NCBI GenBank assembly: GCA_023436825.1
Contig: JAEZHS010000268.1
Coordinates: 1-5,674, forward strand
Length of the DNA stretch: 5,674 bases
Origin: Pseudomonadota bacterium
GTDB taxonomy: Bacteria; Pseudomonadota; Alphaproteobacteria; Reyranellales; Reyranellaceae
Reading direction: 5' to 3'
The notes beneath the pieces were generated by a model. The model did not search any database and was not told the DNA's origin. It worked only from the letters and a program-made list of their open reading frames with translations. Position numbers and translations under genes: made by a program. This document shows, in pieces, positions 1-4,826 of this stretch (position 1 is the first letter of the stretch; each line of letters begins with the position of its first letter).

Positions 1-44
1 CGCAGGATGCGCGCGGTCCGGAAGAGCATGAGCCAGCCCGATGA
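1..44 (+). CDS. 3' end of an upstream gene (partial, reading frame uncertain)
   Basis: The sequence before hemY is probably the end of another gene of the same operon. In one frame (codons from position 3) it reads a hydrophilic tail ending QDARGPEEHEPAR, with a TGA at 42-44 that overlaps the hemY ATG as ATGA, a usual sign of translational coupling. A second frame ends at TGA 29-31, ten bases before the hemY start, so the frame is not certain. In many Alphaproteobacteria the gene before hemY encodes a mitofilin-like (COG4223) membrane protein and sits after hemD. That makes it a reasonable guess, but 13 residues cannot prove it. Confidence 0.3.
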   Translation, partial: QDARGPEEHEPAR

Positions 45-1414
45 CCACGTTGCGCGTCCTGATCTGGTTTGGCGTCGCCGCCGTGGCGATGCTGGCCGCC
101 GTGTGGCTGGCCGAGCGGCCGGGCACGGTCACCGCCGAGTGGCAGGGCTGGCGGCTCGACAGCAGTGTCGGCGTGCTGCTGGTGGCGCTGGTTGTCCTGA
201 TCGGGCTCTGCATCGGCGGCTGGCTGATCTATCGCTGGATCGTCGGCGCGCCGTTCGCTCTGCTCGAAGGCTGGGGAGAGAGCCGCAAGAAGCGTGGCTA
301 TCGTGCGCTGACGCAAGGCCTGGCCGCGGTCGCCGCCGGCGACGGCGCCGAAGCGCAGAAATACGCCAGGAAGGCCGAGCAGCTTCTCGCCGAGCCGCCG
401 ATCACGCTCCTGTTGTCGGCACAGGCCGCCCAGCTCGCGGGCGACCGCGACGGCGCCAACCGAGCCTTCACCGCCATGCTGGAAGACGAGCACACCGCCT
501 TCCTCGGCTTGCGCGGCCTGATCGGCCAGGCCTTGCGCGAGGGCGACCAGGCCAAGGCGCTGGCCTATGCCGAGCGCGCTTTCAAATTGAAGCCGCAGAC
601 GCCATGGGTAGTGCATTCGCTGTTCGACATGCAGGCGCAGACCGGCCAGTGGAAGGCGGCACAGGAGACGCTGGAGTCCGGTCAACGCCGCAAGGTCGTC
701 ACGGCCGACAAGGGCCGCACGCTGAAGGCGTTGCTTCTGGTCGAACGCAGCCGCGCGGCCGAACGCGACGGCAATGCCGCCGACGCGCTGGCGCTGGCGC
801 GCGAGGCCTTTGCCCTCGCGCCCGAGCGCATCGCCGTCACCCAGCGCTTCGCGGGACTGCAGATCAAGGCGGGCGACGGCAGGCGCGCGCAGAAGACGCT
901 GGAACGAGGCTGGGCGCTGGCGCCGCATCCCGACCTCGCCATGCTCTATCTCGAAGCGTCGGGCGAGAACGATCCGCTGAAGCGCATCGGCGTCATTCGC
1001 CGGCTGGTCGCGCACAATGAGAACGACATCGAAAGCCAGCTGGCGCTGGCCCAGGCGTCGCTCGAAGCGGGCCTGTGGGGCGAGGCGCGGCGGCATCTCG
1101 AGATCGCGGGCGGCAGCAGCCCGCCGGTTCGCGTCTGCCGCCTGATGGCCGAGGTCGAGGAGCGGTCGGGTGCAGAGCAGGCCAAGGTGCACGACTGGCT
1201 GGCCCGCGCCGCCGATGCGCCGGCCGACCGAGCCTGGCGTTGCGCCGCCTGCGGCGCCCAGCACGAGACCTGGCGCTCGGTGTGCGAGAGCTGCGGCGCC
1301 TTCGGCACCTTGCAATGGCGCGCGCCCGGGACGTTCGGCCATGTGCTGCCGCCTGAGGTTCGAGCGGAACTCGAATTCGCCGGCAAGCCCGCTCAGGCTC
1401 CTCTCCCCCGCTAG
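41..1414 (+). CDS. hemY: HemY-type TPR membrane protein with C-terminal zinc-ribbon-like module
   Basis: This 457-residue protein matches the alphaproteobacterial HemY family (HemY_N, COG3898). It is unrelated to the protoporphyrinogen oxidase also called HemY in Bacillus. Two hydrophobic segments at about residues 4-24 and 43-65 form an inner-membrane hairpin. The family block RKKRGYRALTQGLAAVAAGD follows (about 82-101), then alanine-rich TPR-like helices, including a FLGLRGLIGQALREGD stretch (154-169). Near the C-terminus C401, C404, C415 and C418 form CX2C-X10-CX2C with flanking Trp residues, like the rubredoxin-type metal site that ends LapB/YciM. HemY is associated with late haem synthesis genes, but its biochemical role is unsettled. 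No strong Shine-Dalgarno precedes the ATG, and the start overlaps a possible upstream stop, so expression is probably coupled to the preceding gene. Identification is firm; metal binding is inferred from the cysteine pattern. Confidence 0.9.
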   Translation: MTTLRVLIWFGVAAVAMLAAVWLAERPGTVTAEWQGWRLDSSVGVLLVALVVLIGLCIGGWLIYRWIVGAPFALLEGWGESRKKRGYRALTQGLAAVAAGDGAEAQKYARKAEQLLAEPPITLLLSAQAAQLAGDRDGANRAFTAMLEDEHTAFLGLRGLIGQALREGDQAKALAYAERAFKLKPQTPWVVHSLFDMQAQTGQWKAAQETLESGQRRKVVTADKGRTLKALLLVERSRAAERDGNAADALALAREAFALAPERIAVTQRFAGLQIKAGDGRRAQKTLERGWALAPHPDLAMLYLEASGENDPLKRIGVIRRLVAHNENDIESQLALAQASLEAGLWGEARRHLEIAGGSSPPVRVCRLMAEVEERSGAEQAKVHDWLARAADAPADRAWRCAACGAQHETWRSVCESCGAFGTLQWRAPGTFGHVLPPEVRAELEFAGKPAQAPLPR

Positions 1415-1426
1415 GAGGAGAGGAGC
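1397..1426 (+). repeat. Perfect 10-bp inverted repeat across the hemY stop codon
   Basis: GCTCCTCTCC at 1397-1406 pairs perfectly with GGAGAGGAGC at 1417-1426 around a 10-base loop that contains the hemY TAG (1412-1414). A purine-rich stretch and TCTTTT (1437-1442) follow, so weak factor-independent termination or attenuation is possible. However, the T tract is about 10 bases away from the stem, which is poor for a classical terminator. The form CCTCTCC...GGAGAGG also resembles short palindromes scattered through alphaproteobacterial genomes. The structure is seen; its role is inferred. Confidence 0.55.
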
Positions 1427-1456
1427 AAGAAGAGAGTCTTTTGGGAGGAAGACGCC

Positions 1457-2473
1457 ATGTTCGAGACGACGCTGGCAGGAAGCCTGCCGAAACCCTCGTG
1501 GCTCGCCACACCCAACGTCCTGTGGGCGCCTTGGACACTCACCGGTGCGCCGCTGCTCGAAGCCAAGGACGACGCCACGGCGCTTGCCATCCGCCGGCAG
1601 GAAGAGGCCGGGCTGGACATCGTGAGCGATGGCGAGCAGGCGCGGCAGCATTTCGTGCACGGCTTCCTGGCCGAGGTCGACGGCGTCGACTTCGACAAGA
1701 AGGTGCGCATGGGCATCCGCAACAACCGCTATGACGCGGACTGTCCGACGGTCACCTCGGCGTTGAAGCGGCGCAGGTTCGTGCACGAGCGCGAGGCGCG
1801 CGTCGCCCGCGCCGCGACCAGCCGCAAGCTCAAGTTCACCCTGCCCGGGCCGATGACCTTGATCGACACGCTCGCCGACGGCTTCTATGGCGATCGGGTA
1901 AAGATGGCATTCGCCTTTGCCGAGCTCCTGAACCAGGAAGCAAAGGACCTCGAGAAGCTGGGCGTCGACGTCGTGCAGTTCGACGAGCCGGCCTTCAACG
2001 TCTATCTCGACGAGACCGTGGAATGGGGTGTGCCGGCGCTGGAGAAGGCGGCGGAGGGCCTCAAGTGCGCGACGGCGGTGCACATCTGCTACGGCTACGG
2101 CATCGAGGCCAACATCAAGTGGAAGGAGACCTTGGGCGAAAGCTGGCGTCAGTACGAGAAGACCTTCCCCGCGCTCGACCGCAGCAGGATCCAGCAGGTC
2201 TCGCTGGAGTGTCGAGAGAGCCACGTGCCACCCGAGCTGATGAGGCTCCTGCCCAGCAAGACGGTGCTGGTGGGCGCGATCGACGTCGCTTCCGACAGGG
2301 TCGAGTCGCCGGAGGAAGTCGCGGCGACGCTGAAGCTCGCGACCAAATACGTCGACCCCGAGCGCATTCAAGCCTGCACCAACTGCGGCATGGCGCCGAT
2401 GACGCTCGCGACGGCGTACGGGAAGCTGCGCGCGCTCGCCGCGGGTGCAGCACTGGCAAGGAAGACGCTTTAA
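1457..2473 (+). CDS. Core MetE-type (cobalamin-independent, single-domain) methionine synthase, MesD-like
   Basis: This 338-residue protein belongs to the UROD/MetE-like barrel family (COG0620) and corresponds to the catalytic C-terminal half of MetE only; canonical MetE is about 750 residues. It transfers a methyl group to homocysteine to make methionine in the cytoplasm. The zinc ligands of MetE (His, Cys, Glu, Cys) are all present: H209 and C211 in VHICYGYG, E251 in QVSLEC, and C310 in CTNCGM. Other family motifs are AGSLPKP (about 7-13), DGEQ (58-61), LPGPMT (129-134) and QFDEPAF (174-180). The ATG has a strong Shine-Dalgarno, GGAGGA, at 1444-1449. Single-domain enzymes of this type fall in the folate-independent Mes families. 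The sequence resembles the MesD group of aerobic bacteria, which works with a DUF1852 protein (MesX), but no such gene is visible here. The family call is firm; the MesD subgroup and methyl donor are inferred. It lies 42 bp after hemY and may be co-transcribed with it. Confidence 0.85.
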   Translation: MFETTLAGSLPKPSWLATPNVLWAPWTLTGAPLLEAKDDATALAIRRQEEAGLDIVSDGEQARQHFVHGFLAEVDGVDFDKKVRMGIRNNRYDADCPTVTSALKRRRFVHEREARVARAATSRKLKFTLPGPMTLIDTLADGFYGDRVKMAFAFAELLNQEAKDLEKLGVDVVQFDEPAFNVYLDETVEWGVPALEKAAEGLKCATAVHICYGYGIEANIKWKETLGESWRQYEKTFPALDRSRIQQVSLECRESHVPPELMRLLPSKTVLVGAIDVASDRVESPEEVAATLKLATKYVDPERIQACTNCGMAPMTLATAYGKLRALAAGAALARKTL

Positions 2474-2499
2474 GTCTCCTTGCCGCGTCACGAGACTGG

Positions 2500-2531
2500 A
2501 CCTCACCCTTCGGGCGCTCCTGGGGTGAGGT
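2500..2531. repeat. Intergenic palindrome (9-bp stem), possible dispersed repeat or terminator
   Basis: ACCTCACCC at 2500-2508 pairs perfectly with GGGTGAGGT at 2523-2531 around a 14-base loop containing TTCGGGCGCTCC. It lies 26 bases after the methionine synthase stop and could stop transcription or protect the 3' end, although no T tract follows. Its CCTCACCCTTCG... ...GGGTGAGG form resembles the small palindromic intergenic elements common in Rhizobiales and related Alphaproteobacteria, so a member or remnant of such a family is possible. The pairing is seen; membership of a repeat family is from memory and unproven. Confidence 0.55.
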
Positions 2532-2556
2532 CGTTGGCAACGCTCGGGTCGACGCT

Positions 2557-2585
2557 TTGGCCGGGGCGACGGTCCAGGATACGAT
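2557..2585 (+). promoter_or_regulatory. Weak sigma70-like promoter candidate before the small membrane protein
   Basis: TTGGCC (2557-2562) and TACGAT (2580-2585) are 17 bases apart, each matching 4 of 6 consensus positions, and lie about 40 bases before the GTG start at 2625. In GC-rich DNA matches of this quality occur by chance. It is listed because the 151-bp spacer and the palindrome at 2500-2531 suggest that the downstream gene has its own promoter. Nothing else convincing was seen in this spacer. Confidence 0.25.
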
Positions 2586-2624
2586 GCCCTTCGTCGGCGT
2601 TGCCGCAGTTCCTGGAGGTAGCCC

Positions 2625-2975
2625 GTGTCCGCAAGATCCATACTTGTCGCCATAGCTCTATCGGCTTGGCTGCTTGCGTCGGCCGTGGCCTTTTTCATCG
2701 TCGCCTACATGAGCTTTTTCGGCGTGGCCTTCGTCGGCCTCGTCATCTGCTACGTCAGCGCTCAGTTCGAGCTGGATGGCGATCGGCCGGTCGGCAGCCT
2801 CGCGACGAGCTTCCTCGGCGCGCAGGTCCGGGCGCAGCAGGAGCTGTCGGCGGAGCAACGGCAGTCGGTCCGCCATGAGCAGTCGCTGGCGAGCCAATCG
2901 GCCCGCTTCTTCAAGTTCTTCGGTTTTGGCCTGATGGCCATCGGCCTCTGCGGCGGGCTGTACTATCAGCTGTAG
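2625..2975 (+). CDS. Small multi-pass membrane protein of unknown function
   Basis: I do not recognise a named family for this 116-residue protein. The start is GTG at 2625, chosen because TGGAGGT (2612-2618) is a good Shine-Dalgarno at the right distance and the frame has no suitable upstream ATG. The N-terminal half is strongly hydrophobic, with likely membrane segments at about 5-28 and 30-47 separated by a tight turn. A polar, Gln-rich central section (about 50-93, with AQQELSAEQRQ and RHEQSLASQ) may be helical. A third hydrophobic segment (about 95-114) runs almost to the C-terminus, ending YYQL. The first segment resembles a signal sequence but has no clear cleavage site and is followed directly by another hydrophobic run, so a membrane anchor is likelier. 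Codon use matches the neighbours. Coding status is well supported by the ribosome site and the coherent hydrophobic pattern; function is unknown. Confidence 0.72.
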   Translation: MSARSILVAIALSAWLLASAVAFFIVAYMSFFGVAFVGLVICYVSAQFELDGDRPVGSLATSFLGAQVRAQQELSAEQRQSVRHEQSLASQSARFFKFFGFGLMAIGLCGGLYYQL

Positions 2976-3005
2976 AGCATCGACCGCATTGCCTGGGTCA
3001 CTCCT

Positions 3006-3023
3006 CCCATCGGCTGCGATGGG
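3006..3023. terminator. Hairpin between convergent genes, candidate terminator
   Basis: CCCATCG (3006-3012) and CGATGGG (3017-3023) form a perfect 7-bp stem with a GCTG tetraloop, extendable by one T-G wobble pair. It lies 30 bases after the small membrane protein gene and about 40 bases beyond the end of the oppositely oriented regulator gene. It is therefore placed to end transcription from one or both sides. No T run flanks it, so it is not a textbook intrinsic terminator. Confidence 0.4.
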
Positions 3024-3039
3024 GAGAATGAACCAACCT

Positions 3040-3066
3040 CATGAAGATCCGCCCGTACGCTTCATG
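3040..3066. repeat. 7-bp inverted repeat overlapping the regulator stop codon
   Basis: CATGAAG (3040-3046) and CTTCATG (3060-3066) are perfect inverted copies separated by 13 bases. The right arm contains the TGA stop of the minus-strand regulator (3062-3064). It could form a 3'-end hairpin in the regulator transcript, next to the hairpin at 3006-3023. A 7-bp pairing over this distance may be chance. Confidence 0.3.
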
Positions 3067-3775
3067 TCGATCCGCGGGCGCTGTCCCTGTAGTGCTGTCG
3101 CACGCGCGCCGCGGAATGCTCGAGCAGGACGCGGCCTGCGCGTTCGGCCCCGTCGACATCGCGCGCCGCGATGCAATCGGCCACACGCCGCCAATCGGCC
3201 GCCGACTCCAACCGCCCGTGTGCGGTGAGGAAGCTGCTCGCCTGGCCTCGGATGAGCTGCCACGTGCCCATGCCCGCCAATCGCTTGTAGATGTCGGGGA
3301 GGTGAGTGTTGCCGCATCGATCGGTGAGCAGCGTCTGCAGCTGGATCGATTGGGTGGCGAATGCTTGAGGAGAAGCCGTCTCGTCGGCGGCGGAGGCCTC
3401 CAGATCGGCGACCATGGCTTCCAGCGCCCGGCAGTCTGCCGCCTCGGCGCGCTGCGCGAAGCGGCCGGCGGCAAGCGCGAGCAACGACGCACGCAGCTCG
3501 AAAAGATCGTCGAGGTCGTGACGGGACAACTCGGCAATCCGTGCGCCGAAGCGGGGGATGCGGACGACGTAGCCTTGTCGCGCCAGCGCAATCAGGGCCT
3601 CACGTACGGTGGCGCGACTCACGGCGTGGGTCTGGGCGAGCAGCTCTTCCTTCAGGCGCTCACCCGGCGCCAAACGCCCCGACATCACGTCTTCCAGGAT
3701 CCGTTCCGCCAAGCGCTCGGAGAGCGGTTTCACCAGCCTGCCTAGAGGAATTTCCGGCGACGAAGCACCATCCAT
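3062..3775 (-). CDS. GntR-family transcriptional regulator, FCD subfamily
   Basis: This 237-residue protein has an N-terminal winged helix-turn-helix (about 14-81), with the recognition region VSRATVREALIALARQGYV (52-70) and a wing around RIPRFGARI. It is followed by an all-helical FCD effector domain (about 87-225) that opens with the usual DLDDLFELRASLLALAA pattern and has the GN-x-x-L motif at 155-159. Such proteins normally repress a neighbouring catabolic gene until an organic acid binds. By spacing, the four positions that usually hold the FCD metal ligands (Asp-x3-His, His, His) read S143, Q147, W195 and L217, so metal-assisted ligand binding is probably lost. The start is ATG at 3775, with AAGAGA about nine bases before it; the frame stays open further upstream only as antisense of the dioxygenase gene. 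It is divergent from that gene and probably controls it and itself through the shared 87-bp intergenic. Effector unknown. Confidence 0.88.
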   Translation of the reverse strand: MDGASSPEIPLGRLVKPLSERLAERILEDVMSGRLAPGERLKEELLAQTHAVSRATVREALIALARQGYVVRIPRFGARIAELSRHDLDDLFELRASLLALAAGRFAQRAEAADCRALEAMVADLEASAADETASPQAFATQSIQLQTLLTDRCGNTHLPDIYKRLAGMGTWQLIRGQASSFLTAHGRLESAADWRRVADCIAARDVDGAERAGRVLLEHSAARVRQHYRDSARGST

Positions 3776-3792
3776 CAGCGGCAATCTCTTTC

Positions 3793-3803
3793 TTGTCTGA
3801 CAA
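3793..3803. promoter_or_regulatory. Candidate operator for the GntR/FCD regulator
   Basis: TTGTC-T-GACAA is a perfect inverted repeat of 5-base arms around one central base. It extends to 15 bases (3791-3805) with one mismatched pair, and further to 3790/3806. It fits the GT-N3-AC core typical of FadR/FCD-type GntR operators. It sits 18 bases upstream of the regulator start, over the likely transcription start of that gene, and upstream of the dioxygenase start. It is thus well placed for autorepression and for control of the divergent operon. Binding is inferred from position and form. Confidence 0.6.
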
Positions 3804-3807
3804 AAAG

Positions 3808-3828
3808 CAATATATTGATCAACAATTG
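3808..3828. promoter_or_regulatory. AT-rich nested palindromes with a two-way -10 element
   Basis: Three short perfect palindromes lie in a row: CAATATATTG (3808-3817), TTGATCAA (3815-3822, sharing three bases with the first) and CAATTG (3823-3828). The first contains TATATT read on either strand, so it can serve as -10 for both divergent directions. In the + direction TATATT at 3811-3816 would start transcription near 3823, but its -35 (about 3788-3793) is poor and would need an activator. TTGATCAA could be a second regulator site. This AT-rich island contrasts sharply with the surrounding GC-rich genes. Confidence 0.45.
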
Positions 3829-3837
3829 GCTCGGCAA
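3809..3837 (-). promoter_or_regulatory. Sigma70-like promoter for the GntR/FCD regulator
   Basis: On the minus strand TTGCCG (3837-3832) is followed after 17 bases by TATATT (3814-3809), matching 4 of 6 and 5 of 6 consensus positions. The predicted start near 3802 leaves a leader of about 26 bases before the ATG at 3775. The TTGTCTGACAA palindrome covers that start, so a bound regulator would block its own promoter. Confidence 0.5.
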
Positions 3838-3862
3838 ACAGGCTTGTGTGGGAAACCAGGAG

Positions 3863-4780
3863 ATGAATGCAGTCACCGTTACGCCGCTGGGGTTCGCCGC
3901 CGGCGCCCAGATCTCGGGGGTCGACCTCAGGGCGCCGCTCAGCGATGCGCAGCATCGACAGATCTACGAGGCGTGGCTGGAGCACATCGTCCTCGTCTTC
4001 CCCGGACAGGACCTGACCCCGCAGCAGCAGATCGCCTTCTCCCGCCGCTTCGGCGTACTGGATCAGCACGAATCCCAGGCGCCTTCGACCCTCCATCCCG
4101 AGCACCGGGAAATCCTCGTCCTGTCCAACAAGGTGGTCGGAGGGAAGAAGTCCGGCACTTACAACTCCGGCCGCAACTGGCATACCGACCTCAGCTACAC
4201 GTCGCGGCCGGCCAAGGGCGCCATTCTTCATTGCAAGGAGAAACCGCCGGTCGGCGGCGACACGATGTGGGCAAACCTCTATCTCGCCCTCGAGACCCTC
4301 TCACCGAACATCCGTCGACTGATCGACGACTTGGAGGCACTGCACGACGTCACGCTCATTCGCGGCATCGAGCAACGCGACGCCACCGTCATCGCCGAAA
4401 TGAAGCAGCGCAATCCGCCGGTCATCCATCCCGTCGTGCGCACGCACCCCGAAACCGGCCGCAAGTCGTTGCTCGTCAACCAGCGCATCCGCCGCTTCCT
4501 CGGCATGTCGGACGAGGAGAGCCAGAGCCTGCTTGCGATGCTCAACGCGCACGCCACCTCGCCGGAATTCGTCTACCGGCATCGTTGGAGCATCGGCGAC
4601 GTCGTCATGTGGGACAATCGCTGCAGCTGCCACGTGGCGCTCGGCGATTTCGACCAGACCAAGCCGCGCGTCATGTTCCGCTGCTCCCTGGAGGGCGAGG
4701 TCGAGTCGGGACGCCTGGCCCACGATGTCGGCGGCAGCGACCGGCAGTCCATGATCCAGGCTGTCGCCGCGGTCTCGTGA
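3863..4780 (+). CDS. TauD/TfdA-family Fe(II)/2-oxoglutarate-dependent dioxygenase
   Basis: This 305-residue cytoplasmic enzyme has the usual length and pattern of the TauD/TfdA family, which oxidises a substrate while converting 2-oxoglutarate and O2 to succinate and CO2. The iron-binding triad is complete: H107 and D109 in NWHTDLSY, and H257 in CSCHVALGDF. R269 and R273 in PRVMFRCSLEGE correspond to the arginines that hold 2-oxoglutarate in TauD. The N-terminus (VTPLGFAAGAQISGVDLRAPL) and the middle PPVGGDTMWANLY block are also typical. I chose ATG 3863 because it begins the conserved region. The frame stays open upstream to a TTG at 3815 with no ribosome site, and AGGAG abuts the chosen ATG, so GTG 3848 remains possible. 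Divergent from an FCD regulator and followed by a Bug receptor, it is probably the first enzyme of a small organic-acid or xenobiotic pathway. The substrate (taurine, phenoxyacetate-like or other) cannot be read from the sequence. Confidence 0.9.
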   Translation: MNAVTVTPLGFAAGAQISGVDLRAPLSDAQHRQIYEAWLEHIVLVFPGQDLTPQQQIAFSRRFGVLDQHESQAPSTLHPEHREILVLSNKVVGGKKSGTYNSGRNWHTDLSYTSRPAKGAILHCKEKPPVGGDTMWANLYLALETLSPNIRRLIDDLEALHDVTLIRGIEQRDATVIAEMKQRNPPVIHPVVRTHPETGRKSLLVNQRIRRFLGMSDEESQSLLAMLNAHATSPEFVYRHRWSIGDVVMWDNRCSCHVALGDFDQTKPRVMFRCSLEGEVESGRLAHDVGGSDRQSMIQAVAAVS

Positions 4781-4826
4781 ACGGCCGCCGCACTCGTCAG
4801 CAATAATCGTCGAGGGAGGAGACAAC

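Noticed and set aside
7..1020. Long + strand open frame overlapping hemY in another frame
   Set aside because: Its product is almost all Arg, Ala and Gly, the usual result of reading a GC-rich gene out of frame; the hemY frame has clear family motifs.
1415..1456. Riboswitch (SAM or cobalamin) ahead of the methionine synthase
   Set aside because: The 42-base gap is too short and contains only a hairpin arm, a purine tract and a Shine-Dalgarno; no riboswitch core is visible.
2536..2604. 8-bp inverted repeat GGCAACGC / GCGTTGCC around the spacer before the small membrane gene
   Set aside because: The arms are 53 bases apart with no further pairing or context; this is expected by chance in GC-rich DNA.
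3815..3862. TTG start at 3815 for the dioxygenase
   Set aside because: There is no ribosome site before it, it lies inside the palindromic promoter region, and the 16 added residues are not family-like.
3776..4231. 152-residue N-terminal extension of the GntR regulator
   Set aside because: The extension is antisense to the dioxygenase gene, crosses the regulatory region and shows no domain; the winged helix begins just after the ATG at 3775.
3361..4806. 481-codon + strand open frame across the regulator and dioxygenase
   Set aside because: It runs antisense to the regulator and out of frame with the dioxygenase, crosses their promoter region and has Arg/Pro-rich low-complexity composition.
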